From positions 1 through 64,000 of the forward strand of contig VXLY01000079.1 of NCBI GenBank assembly GCA_009841335.1: DNA of 64,000 nt. Direction: 5' to 3'. How positions within the stretch are numbered: the first letter of the stretch is position 1; every line of letters starts with the position of its first letter. The notes beneath the pieces are model-generated. The model was given only the letters and a program-made list of their open reading frames with translations, ran no database searches and had not been told where the DNA came from. Shown here piece after piece: positions 1-11,900 of this stretch. This stretch comes from Rhodothermaceae bacterium. Its GTDB lineage: Bacteria > Bacteroidota > Rhodothermia > Rhodothermales > Bin80. A program made the position numbers and the translations under genes.

Positions 1-1464
1 GCCAAAAATACCCCCTCGCGACCCCCGAGTCAACCCGTACCTGTCGAAGTCAGGAGCGTTTTCGATGTTGCATCGGTATCGAAGCAATTCTGTGCATTTG
101 CTATTGCCCTTCTCGTTGATGAGGGAAGGATCGCACTTGATGATGATGTCCGAACGCATATGCCGGAGTTGCCGGATTTTGGACATACAATCACCCTTCG
201 GCATCTCCTTTATCATACCAGCGGGCTTCGAGACTGGCCAGGAATGCTTGCGATGGCTGGACGCAACATGGAGGATGTGATCTCTATGAACGAAATCACC
301 ACTTTTATCAAGAACCAGCGCACGTTAAATTTTGTCCCTGGAACGCAATACAGTTACTCCAATTCAGGTTACACTGTCCTCGCATTGCTGATTGAGCGTT
401 TGAGCGGGCAATCCTTCCGAACCTTCACGGAGGAAAGAATATTTGCACCGCTTGATATGACACGGACGCATTTTCAGGACGATCACGAAGAGATCATACC
501 CGGGCGCGTAATCAGCTACACTTCGCAATTCGGTAAACCTCGACGAATTGGTAACGGCCTCATGGCCCTCGGATCAAGTTCTTTGCACACGACGACTGAG
601 GACCTCCTGAAATGGGTACAAAACCTTGAAGACCAGAAAATAGGATCCCCAGCGGTACATGCCATGATGAGTTCGCAGGGACAGCTAAACGATGGATCTG
701 AGATTTCCTATGGCTTCGGGCTTGTCAGAGGGACTTACAGGGGATTGACAACAATCTCGCATTCGGGCGGATGGGCTGGTTTTCGTACCGTAATCCTGCG
801 AATACCCGATCATGAGTTCACCGCCATTGTGCTTAGCAATTCAGCCATTATGAACGCCCCAACCATGGCACAGCGCATTGCAGAGCACTACCTGGATGCA
901 TTCATGTCCCCGCCAAATCCACCTACCGTCACTGCGGACGATGTGCCTCCACTAAGCGACTACACGGGAGTTTATGACTTCGGGGAAGCAGCCGTTCTGC
1001 AGTTAATTGCCAGAGGGGAATCACTTTCAGCTCACTGGCCACCCACTCCACCAGTACCTGTTCAGCCAATTGGTGTAGACTCCCTCCGCATTCCAGCACT
1101 CAATCTGACTATCACATTCACACGCGATTCTTCGGGTTCAGTCACAAACGCATCCACACAGGGATTAAACGCCGAACGCCGTTACCAATCAGAGGATACG
1201 AACCTGTCTATGTATGAAGGATGCTACACAAGCGAAGAGCTTGGCGTATCCTACTCAGTTAATGCTCATGATACTGTACTGGTCGCAAGTGATCCTCGCG
1301 GTAAAAAACTAACTTTTACAAAGGCGGTTGACCATGTCTTTGTGGGTGACACCTGGTATGTACCTGTCATCCGCATGGAGGCGGATAAAACCACGGGAAC
1401 GGTGACACATTTTGAAGCCAACAACCCGCGCAGCCTGCACGTACGATTCATCAAAGGCTGCTAA
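1..1464 (+). CDS. Serine hydrolase, beta-lactamase/PBP class C family (5' end truncated by window edge)
   Basis: Frame 1 is open from base 1 and continuous with ORF 160..1464. It contains the SxxK motif (DVASVSKQFCAFA), 'YSYSNSGY' and 'HSGGWAGF', typical of the beta-lactamase/esterase EstB family. Confidence 0.9.
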   Translation, partial: AKNTPSRPPSQPVPVEVRSVFDVASVSKQFCAFAIALLVDEGRIALDDDVRTHMPELPDFGHTITLRHLLYHTSGLRDWPGMLAMAGRNMEDVISMNEITTFIKNQRTLNFVPGTQYSYSNSGYTVLALLIERLSGQSFRTFTEERIFAPLDMTRTHFQDDHEEIIPGRVISYTSQFGKPRRIGNGLMALGSSSLHTTTEDLLKWVQNLEDQKIGSPAVHAMMSSQGQLNDGSEISYGFGLVRGTYRGLTTISHSGGWAGFRTVILRIPDHEFTAIVLSNSAIMNAPTMAQRIAEHYLDAFMSPPNPPTVTADDVPPLSDYTGVYDFGEAAVLQLIARGESLSAHWPPTPPVPVQPIGVDSLRIPALNLTITFTRDSSGSVTNASTQGLNAERRYQSEDTNLSMYEGCYTSEELGVSYSVNAHDTVLVASDPRGKKLTFTKAVDHVFVGDTWYVPVIRMEADKTTGTVTHFEANNPRSLHVRFIKGC

Positions 1465-2513
1465 ATCCGCTCCAGCTTGATAGGATAAGTCTTGCCTGCG
1501 TTCCACTGGCAGACATACAGGTTTTCGTCTGTGTCCACGCAAACATCGTGGCAGTGGTTGAAAATGGGCTCATCCTGCAACATGAGCTGGAGAACCCCAT
1601 TTTCATAGACGGGCGGGGTTCCACCAGGATTCGAAACCACGCGATCGTTCTTGTCCAGAATCGTTACAAATCCAGAATCAGGCGTCTGATTTAGGTACCG
1701 GAGCCTTGACCAGCACACGCCTGAATACAGCATCTCTCCGTGAATCACCGCACGGCACACATACGCACCAGGGAGAAAGATCGTCGAGAGGTAATCTCCA
1801 TTGAGAGAAAACCGCTTAAAGGCATTGTGGGCCCGACTCGTGCATATCAGCGATGGATTACCTGGATCACGCAGATCTACGCACACACCGTGTACTGTTT
1901 GGAACTGATGATCCTCGTCCCCCCTACCCCCGAACTTTCGAATGTACTCGCCCACGGCATTAAACTGGAGAACCCATTGTGAACCATAACCATCGGCTAC
2001 GTAAATGTCCCCATTCGGTCCGACAGCGGTTTCTGTTGGATGATAGGCGTCAGACTCCGCATATGCTCCGACTTCATGTGGATGGGGAAGCCTGAGGACT
2101 ACCTGACCATCCAGCGTGGTCTTGACAACCTGCGGGTTTCCATCGAAACCGTTATCACAAATCAACAGAAATTCCTCTCCGCCAGCGTTCCATAGCGTCA
2201 GGCCATGCCCATAAGGATAAGCATTGCCCCAGGTATCAAGTACCGTGCCCGACCTGTCATAGATCAATACATTATTACGTGTTTCATCTCCAATCATGAT
2301 CAGACGCCCCGCGCTGTCCTGGACCATCTCGTGGCAGTTATTTACGGGCACGAGGCCTGGATCCTGTTGCCCCCAATTCCTATGCACACGGTAACGGTAG
2401 TCACCGTGACCAATGATCTCGTCCGGTTCAGTCGGTTTGATGAGAATGTTTCCTGAAAACAGGCCCGCGCCTGCGGCCTGGATGGTAAGTTGGGTAAATG
2501 CGCGTCGATTCAT
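1461..2513 (-). CDS. NHL/6-bladed beta-propeller repeat protein with Tat-like/secretory signal
   Basis: Start probably at MNRRAFTQLTIQAAGAG (2513). Repeats of the type 'GPNGDIYVADGYGSQWVLQFNAVGEYIRKFGGRG' are NHL-like. Confidence 0.8.
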   Translation of the reverse strand: MNRRAFTQLTIQAAGAGLFSGNILIKPTEPDEIIGHGDYRYRVHRNWGQQDPGLVPVNNCHEMVQDSAGRLIMIGDETRNNVLIYDRSGTVLDTWGNAYPYGHGLTLWNAGGEEFLLICDNGFDGNPQVVKTTLDGQVVLRLPHPHEVGAYAESDAYHPTETAVGPNGDIYVADGYGSQWVLQFNAVGEYIRKFGGRGDEDHQFQTVHGVCVDLRDPGNPSLICTSRAHNAFKRFSLNGDYLSTIFLPGAYVCRAVIHGEMLYSGVCWSRLRYLNQTPDSGFVTILDKNDRVVSNPGGTPPVYENGVLQLMLQDEPIFNHCHDVCVDTDENLYVCQWNAGKTYPIKLERI

Positions 2514-2582
2514 GGTGAATTGTTTTATGCCACTAAGATTAATCACGGATCATTCGCAAGTCGGCCGTGGTGGTCCATCATA

Positions 2583-2873
2583 CTAGGTCTGACTTGGCCC
2601 TAATACTTTGCAGTTTAAATTGACTGAACCCACAAGGCATTCCCCATTATTGAGGACCGCACGATAAACACTCACGTAAAACATACCTGTGACCGGCAAC
2701 GAACAACTTATTGAATGATGAGGTTTCCCCTTTGCCTCACAGCGGCCTACTCCATCATTGGCAGGAGAAAAAATTTTACTGAATTTCCCATCAGAGATCT
2801 TGAAGTCCAGAACTAGCCTGATTCCCCAACCAAAGAACCTCTTGGGGCGCACTTGGCCATACTTGATCCTCAA
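2583..2873 (-). CDS. Hypothetical protein or remnant (non-ATG start)
   Basis: 96-aa ORF starting at TTG. The frame stays open upstream to ~2950 with no ATG seen. Confidence 0.25.
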   Translation of the reverse strand: MRIKYGQVRPKRFFGWGIRLVLDFKISDGKFSKIFSPANDGVGRCEAKGKPHHSISCSLPVTGMFYVSVYRAVLNNGECLVGSVNLNCKVLGPSQT

Positions 2874-2971
2874 ACTGATACCTGGAGAGCCCCCGCGGGC
2901 ATGATTAATTTTGGGGATTCGATCCCGAAATGGGTCACATTATCAACAGGCTACTAAGATACCGGAGAAGC

Positions 2972-5900
2972 TTAAGTCTTGAACCAGTAATGTTCGCGTT
3001 GGAATGGATAACTGGGCAGCGAGATTCGACTCCTCTTTTCTCCGGCAAACAGTCCTGAAAAATTCAGTTTGAGACCTGCCTCATACAACCTTGCAACGGA
3101 TTGGGAAAAACTACTCCCCATAGATCCGTCAGTCGAACCATTTCGTGGTCTTTTGAAGCTTGCCAATACAATCGGCACCTGTACACCATTCGTAGTCTGC
3201 TGTGCGACCTTTGGCCAGTCTGAAAGAATCTTTGACTTCAAGAGCATGTCAGGACCAACTTCCACTACAGCAGTTACTCCCATTTTCGCAATCGTCGCAA
3301 CACATTTGCCAAGTGCCGCGGGTGAACGCGTCTGCCTAGTCCAATACGCTGCATCCATAGATAACTCGGGGCTTACCTGTAGGCCAGTCGAACCACTCAC
3401 CATCTGGGTGGACGGTGGTGCGAAGGATACCTCTTCCAGGATGGCTTGAGCATTCCCGTTTTCGAGATATCCATCCATCAGTTCAGTACACCGCGCCGCA
3501 AGGACCAGTCCATCCTCAAGCTTCAAAACACCGGCTGCATACGCAGCTGCTAGCTCCCCCGTACTAATCCCAACGACCACATCTGGAGAAACCCCGACAC
3601 TCTCCCATAGCGCAACCTGGGCGCATTGGAGGGCAAAAACGGCTGGGGACCGCCATACCTCCGAGTCCGAAAGATTATTTGAACGACCAAACATCACATC
3701 CAGTAGGGAGCCTCCGAATTCTCCTTGAAGTAGCTCATCACACCGATCCAGGACTGCACGCACGACTGGCTCGCTACGATACAATTCTTCTCCCATTTCA
3801 AGTCCTAGGGTCTCCTCCGCATTGAAGACGAATGCTACCTTTGGAGCTATTTCAGGCACTGGTAATCTTCCATTCGTGCTAGCGACGCTCATCAGTCCAT
3901 TCCGCAGTGACTGTTCATCATCATAAGTAATGCCGGCACGATGAGATAAGTGACTCCTTCCCACTGCTGCCGTCCAGGCCATATCTGATAGCAATGCGTC
4001 CGAGTTCTTTTCGGGCGGCTTTTTGAAATGCTCATCCAACCAGGAAAGGTATCCTCCCGCCAACGCTTGTAGTGCCTCGTTTGATTTCGCAGATAGGGGC
4101 AGAACCCTCATGCGCCGCTGATCTTCATCTACAGGATCTGGTAGGTTTACTCCCATCTTCAGATCGGGAACAGCAATATATTCTGGCGAACCTATAGGAA
4201 CACAAAGTCCCGAATCGCCCGGTACACTGTAACCCTCAACCACAACGTGGGCGTTCGCCCCTGAAATTGCAAAAGCACTGACTCCCGCCCGCGGTGGCCG
4301 GTCAGCTCGGCTTGGCCAGTCTATTTTCTCCGATGTGACTTTAACCGGCAATTGATCCCACTCCACATGCGGGTTCGGCTCCTCAAAATGCAAATGCTTC
4401 GGGATCACTCTCCGCTCCATTGCTAACAACACTTTAATGAGACCCGCAACTCCCGCCGCTGACTCAAGATGCCCAATATTGGTCTTTGCCGTTCCAAGCA
4501 AAAGCGGGCGATCTGCTTCACGATCCCTACCATATACGGAAGCAACTGAGTTCACTTCAATCGGATCTCCCAATTGGGAACCAGTTCCATGTGCTTCCAG
4601 AAAGTCAACCTCAGAAGGCGGAATACCAGCCCGACGAAGCGCATCTTCCAGCACCTGCTTCTGTGCCTGACCGCTCGGTACCGTAAGCGATGCACTCGGA
4701 CCATTTTGATTCAATGCAGAACCACGGATCACACCCCATATTCGATCCCCATCGGACACGGCATCACTTAGTCGCTTAAGAATTACAACGCCGCAGCCCT
4801 CTCCCCGAACGAAACCATCTGCACTTGCATCAAATGTCCGGCAATTTCCGCTTGACGATAGCATGCCGTACTCCGCCATAAACCTATTGATCGCAGGAGA
4901 AAGAACCACATGGACACCTCCCGTCAGAGCAAGATCCACATCTCCAGATTTGAGATCGGAAGCTGCCTGATGAATTGCAGCCAAAGAAGATGCGCAGGTC
5001 ATATCCACCGCCACAGCTGGTCCCATCAGCCCCAACAGAAAAGCGACACGTCCGATAGCGACACTTCCTGCAGTGCCGAGATAGTTGTACTCCTGATCGC
5101 TTCCCGAAATTAAATCACGGTATTCACTGGCTGCCATGCCAATATACGTTCCCGTTCGGCTGTGCCTGAGGGAATCGGGATCCATTGCAGCATCTTCAAG
5201 GGCCTGCCAACTGGTCTCCAGGAGCATACGTTGCCTCGGATCCATGCCGCGGGCCTCAATCGGACGGATATTGAAGAATCCTGCATCAAACTGATCCAAC
5301 CCGTCCAGAAATGATCCCAGTCTCAGGATAGGATCGTCAGCAGCAGGATCCCCCGCTACCCCCTCCCATGGACCAGAATCAGGGCGTCCATCCGAAACGG
5401 TATTGCCCCCGGATTCAAGCAATTCCCAAAATGCCTCAATGTCCGGTGCGCCAGGAAAACGACACGCCATTCCGATCACTGCAATGCCGTCCTCCTCGTT
5501 CCGCACAACTGGTTGTTGTTGTGTAACGAGCTGCAGCGGGGCGGGAGCAGGACCGAGTGATCCTAATTCATCGGCCAAGTGCTCCGCCAGCATGTTGATG
5601 TCCGGATAGTCAAATACCACTGTATTTGATGCAACATACTCGTCAGCAAATGCGCGATTAAGCCGATTCCGTAGTTCAACGGCCATCAATGAATCCATCC
5701 CTAAGTCGAAAAATCCCACAGTAGACGAGGGAGCACTCGGCAAGCGCAAGACTGCTTGTAACTCTTGCTGGAGGAAGGATATGAGCAGATCCTTGTGTTC
5801 CGCTGCCGGCATTCTGCGCAACTGGGATATGGGATCTTCCAGGAAGACTGTCGTATCGGCTTCTTCCTCAGATGTGTCTTGAAGCAAATCACCCAGTATA

Positions 5901-8900
5901 GCAGGCCGATCCTCACTAGCCTTCTGAAAAACTTCCCAGTCCATCGCCATGACCACAGAATGCGTTACATCTGCACGTACCAGTTTATCAAGCGCCTTGA
6001 TACCCTGCTGTGGAGTGAACCAGCGGCCACCAAGTGCAGCCCTCCGTTCCTCAATACTCTCCTTTCGTTCCGCAGCTTCGCCAATTTCCGACCAGGCCCC
6101 CCAGGCAATTGCCTGACCTGGAAGTCCAATCGCACGCCGATGCGCAGCAAGCTGATCCAAGAATGCATTCGCAGTCGCGTGATTTGCCTGTCCCGGATTC
6201 CCCATGACCCCTACGCGACTTGAAAAAAGAACAAACAAATCCAGATCACAATCTGCAGTAGCACGATGCAAATGCCATGCACCTACTACTTTGGGCCATA
6301 ATACCTGCTCAAACCTATCCCACGTCTGATTTCCTAGTGCACCATCTGATAATACACCTACACTATGGATTACTCCGGCAAGGGGCGGCAATTCCTCCCG
6401 TATATCCGCAAGCATTTTGTCCACCGCGTCGAGATCCGTCACATCTGCAAGAGCTACTCGCACGGTAACGCCACGCGCTTGCAATGAATCAACTACCTCC
6501 TGTGCCTCCCCTTCCGGTGGGCGCCGCCCGTTCAGCACGATGGCGCCTGCTCCATGATCCGCCAACCAATTTGCGACAGCAAGCCCAATTCCTCCCAGAC
6601 CGCCAGTAACCAAATATGTTCGATCCCCTCTTAACTGCCCCCTAACCAGGGCTGATGTCGTGACTACAATCTTGCCAAGGTGGCGGGCGGACCGCATGAA
6701 CTGCAGAGCAGCACTTGCTTCGGCCAGCGGCCATCTGCTATGACGAATGGGCGTTAGACTCCCTTCGCTAAATTGTTTCAGTAAGTTCCTAAGAACCCGG
6801 CCAACCCACTCGGGGTCCGTTTTTTTGAGTACGTCTAGTTCAAGAATGGCGTATTTCACATCTGGGCGTACGGCCGCCATCTCCTCTTCACTCAGAATAT
6901 CCCGTCTTGCTAATTCTACAAATCGACCTCCCTGAACAAGGCATGACAGACTCGCATCAATGAAACCCTCGCTCGTAAGACTATTCAGTACTACATCAAT
7001 TCCCTCACCATCTGTAGCCTCAAGGATTTCTGCTCCGAAAAGTGTATCACGACTATTGAATACATGCTCCACCCCTAACGAACGCAGGTATTTCTGCTTT
7101 GGGGCACTTGCCGTTGCAAAAACTTCGGCCCCTACGGCCTGAGCCAACTGAATGGCTGCCAAACCCACACCACCCGCTCCGGCATGAATCAGCACCCGAT
7201 CACCAGCCTCCAAGCCCGAAAACTCGTATGACAGCGCAGCTGAAACAAAAGCACTCGGCACCGTAGCCATTTCCGATACAGAGAACCCCTCTGGTGCACG
7301 CGCTACAAGTTCTCCATGTGTCACCATCTCCGCTGCGAATGCACCAAACCCCAGCCCAACTACGTGATCACCAACCGAAACAGTTGTCACCTCAGAGCCT
7401 ATCTCCAGTACATCTCCACATACCTCCCTGCCGAGATTTCCCTCTTGAATGAATGCGAGAGAACGAAATACGTCCCAGAAATTAAGACCGGCGGCCTTGA
7501 CTGCGACACGAACCTCTTTCGGCTCCAATCCCCGATGAGACAGCGTCTTGACGTGGATGTTTTCAATTACGCCATCTGGATCTGGGGCAAGCACCCAAGG
7601 AGCGTCATTCGGAAAACTGAGACGTTCCAAGCCAGCATTCTCTCTGGCCAGACGTGCTACGTTTCGTCGTCCGTTACGATAGGCAATATGATTTTCATGG
7701 TCAGGGTTGAGCAGCTCCGTCACCAGATCGGGTTTTGCTGCAGTTTCGGCTGGATCCAAGTCAATCATTCTTGTCTGCAGATGCGTCAATTCCCGGGATA
7801 CACCCTTACCGAATCCCCATAATGCCGCACCAGCTATCTGGCCTGTGAACTCCCTTTCCAGCACTTGGGCACCCCGAGTAATAAACCAGATGCCTTTGTC
7901 CGGTAAGACGTTGGTGTCTATTACTGCCTGTACCAGTACCAGCGCACTCTCCACGATTCGCCTGGTATCCTGCGCCATCTCATCGGTTGAAGCATTTGGA
8001 CCTGCGCCATCAAGTGCGCCAAGATGCACAACTCCCTTCAGCGGCAAATCTTTGGAAACGCTTCGCAGCAACTCTTCCCACGATTCCCGGCAACTAATGT
8101 CGATGGCGACCTGGATCATTCCAGGTTCCTCTGATTCAAGGGCGAGATTCTTGGAGTCTGCTACACCAGCTTCCACGAGTACAACTGTCTGGTTATTGCT
8201 GACCAAGTCTTCTGCAAGACATTGGGCGGTCCCATTGTGATCGGCCACCAGTACCCAAACACCGGTACGCTCCTGTATTTCGGTGGGACCTTGGGCTACG
8301 ATCACCCCCTTGTCGTGTCTTCTGATTGCATCAGTTTCCTCAATTCCCAGGATCTCCACCTCACCAAAACCTGCATCGCTAAGTGCACGCCGCCATACTG
8401 CCGGACTGGCCAAAGCATGGTGAGGACGGTAGTCATCGGCAAACCGCCACCAGCCGTCCAGTTGCCCGAACGTCAGATCCATCCAGCCCTGCCCACTCAG
8501 GTTCTCAAGCGCTACCAATTGACCAGACGGTGCGAGAAGATCCCGACAGTACTCAAGCGTCTCATGAAGATATCGAGTGGCATGTATCACATTGGAGGCA
8601 ATCAGCAAATCGTAGCTGTGCATCTCAAAGCCCTGCGCTACAGGATCATTTTCAATATTTAGCGGGCGGTATTCCATTGGTTTACCCCCAAATCGTGCTT
8701 CCGCCTCCGCAAAGAAGCCCGCCGAAATATCGGTATACATATAATCAAAACGCCCCTCTGGGAGTTCGGGAAGGATGGCGGCAGTGGCAGAGCCTGTGCC
8801 CGCACCAACCTCAATGATCCTCAGGTGGCGCTCGGCTGGCAATTCGCTTACAAGCGCAGATACCGTTTCTTTTAGAATACGGTTTGCCGCTCGAGCCACC

Positions 8901-11900
8901 GGCGCTTTGAGGTACAGATCTCCTGGAGTCGGATCTCCGCTACTGAAAAGCAGTGTCAGTGGATCCTTCTGAGCACGAAGCACTTCGCCCAAGGCAGTTC
9001 CACAACGCCGAAAGAGCCCGACCTCGGTTGTACCGTGAGGAAACCGCTCAGCCATCCCATCTGCAAACTCTTCCAGATCCACCGGCATTTCGTCGGGCAA
9101 TGCATCTCCAGATGCAATCCTGACAACAAAGGAGCCATCTAGCTCCTCCACAATTCCGGACTTGGCCAGCATCTCAAGCATTCGACGAAAGACGCGCTCG
9201 TGATCTGAAATGACCCCCAATCGTTTCCGTAGAACCTCCGATTCTATAATGTCCCCTTGCTTACGCTTCCACCCCAGTTCCTCCAAAGTTGCGAGCGCAC
9301 GCGAGCGAGACCACCGCTCCAGATCATCTAGGAGAGCATTCCTCTCTTCGGGTTGAACCCCTTCTTCGCTCAAATACGCTGACAGAAGCCCAGAACTCGC
9401 CGCAACCGTTCCCGGGGATGGAAGAAAATCTGCCGACAGTACTGCCGGAACTAAAGGACTTTCACGCCAGAGAATTTCGTACAGAAGATCATCAATATCT
9501 TCTACCGCGGAAAGCAACGCTCCCCGGGTCGCACGCTTCACAATATACCCGCTCAATCCACCAATCAGAGTACCATCCGTGTCATAAATGCGCAGTTCGG
9601 CGCTCATTATCTCCGCGGTGGAACCTGATTTTTCTTTTGCCCCCTTTGAGACCTCCTTCATTCTGACATGACAAACCACATTGTTCGGCAGTCGTCCTGA
9701 TAACCAGAGGCGATCCCAGCCAAATGGTAGATAAGTCGTCTCCCCTTCAACTCCGCCCGGGTTACGTGCGGCAGCTACAACCTGGAAACACCCATCCAGA
9801 ATCAGAGGGTGAATGTCCAACTCATTACTTTCAATTGTGTCAGGGAAAGACACTTCCCCTACTGCTTCTCCGGGTTTGTACCAAAATCTCTTGAGTGTGC
9901 GGAAGGAGGATCTTAGGTCAATTCCCGTGTCGGCTCTAGCCTGGTAGTAAGATGAAGCACTTCCAGTAGACATCCCGGCCCTCAGATCTTCCAGATTAAC
10001 CTGGCCACTTTCTTCCGGCATCGCGGTAGCCGAAGACAAGCTGCCCTCCACATGCATCACCCAATCCTCTCCCTCTCCCCGACTGAATATCTGTATGCGT
10101 TGGGGCTTTTCGGCCTCCGCAGGAGCAATAAGAATCTGCATTTCCCGCCCATCATCGTCCTCACTATCACTGGATTTTTGCTCTGGAAACACTAGTGCGT
10201 TATGCAACTGCATATCTTCCACGATCACCAATCCGCTCCCTTCAGTGAGACATGCCGAGGCTGCCATGGCACCATAGAGTGCACCAGGGGCAATGACCCG
10301 GCCGAACACCTGGTGATCTTGCAGCCAATTTGGACTTGATCGGAAGACCTCCGTTTCGTACACCACCTCACCACTCGCAAAATCACGTCGTGAACCCAAC
10401 AGGGGATGATCGCCTGCGCTGAAACCGCGCCTCTTTGACTCTTTGATCCAGTAGTGATCACGCAGGAACGGATAGCCCGGCAACTGAATACGCCGCCGAA
10501 CCTCGCCCGCAAAGAGTCCCTCAAATTGAATGGTCAGACCCGCCTGGTACGCCTGAGCAACGGCCTGTTGAAAATCACTCGTCGCCGCATCCTCCGGCAT
10601 ATCACCGGAGGGCACCTGGAGGCTTGAAATCATGAACGGCGGCGTCTGAGACTCAGGCCAAGCCAGCGCCACCATATTGGTCAGAATCGGACGCGGACCA
10701 ACTTCAATTATTAGATCAACCCCGAGCTCCGAAAGTGTTTGAACACCCAATGCAAACGCGACCGCTTCGCGACCATGCCGCCGCCAATAAGCACCATCAA
10801 GAGTCTGACCGGACCCCACCACTTCCCCTGTTAAATTGCTCACTACTTTCAGCGAAGGAGCCTGGATCGCAATCTCACTCAGAGACGCTTCCAATGTATC
10901 CAAGACCGGCTCCATCATCGCACTGTGAAACGCCTTGGACGTATTCAGACGTTTGACTCGGATACCCTCGGATTCAAAATGTTCGATGATCGACTGGATC
11001 CGGGGGATCGGGCCACTAACAACCTGGTGCGTACCGTTATTCGCCGAAACGCTCAACCCAATACCCGGTGTTGATGCGTTTATCTCCTCAACCGCGGAGG
11101 CTACCTGCGCTGGGGGGGCAAAAACAGCAGCCATGGCACCAGGGTCTGTCTCTGCAAACAGAGCACCTCGTGTGATCGCAAACCGCATCCCGTCTTCTAA
11201 GCTGAATACTCCCGCCGCCTGCGCAGCCGCCAACTCCCCAACACTGTGTCCAATCACCACAGAGGGCTGAATTCCTATACTTGCCCAAAGGGCAGTAAGT
11301 GCACACTCCAACGCGTAAAGAGCTGGCTGCTCCCACGCCGTATTGCTTAAATCACAATCGGTACGTCCAAAAATAGCGTCCAACAGCGAGAGCTTTCGCT
11401 CGGCCTGGAATACTGCTTCGCATCGATCAAACACCGCCCGTGCAACCGGTTCGCATTCATAGATCGCGCGCCCCATACCGGTCCACTGACTTCCCTGTCC
11501 GGTATAAGCGAACGCTATTTTGGTTGCGGCTTGAGGACGGATGTTTTCAGCCGAATCAGCAAGCGCTGTGAGCTTCTGTCTCAGGGATACCTCATCCTGA
11601 AAAACTACGCCGGAGCGATACTCAAAATGACTTCGCCCCATCGCCGCCGTCCACGCCATGTCTGCGAATAATGGCGCTGCTGCGGAGCCATTCAGTGTAA
11701 CTTCTTGCCCGCGCTCATCCAGCCACTGCATATAATTCCCCGCGATTGACTGCAAGGCGGCCGGAGATTTGCCAGATAGGGGAAGTAGTCGTACCTGTCG
11801 CTGCGGAGTAACCTCTCCATCGGACAATGGGGATTCACGCTCCCCTGACGCTGACACAGTCTGGGGTACATTTATTACCCGATTCCGGTCATTTGACGTT

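Noticed and set aside
2972-4110. Second AT being degenerate because of a sequencing frameshift
   Set aside because: The reading frame continues through the shortened region and ends in an intact post-AT linker motif, so an in-frame loss is more likely than a base-calling error.
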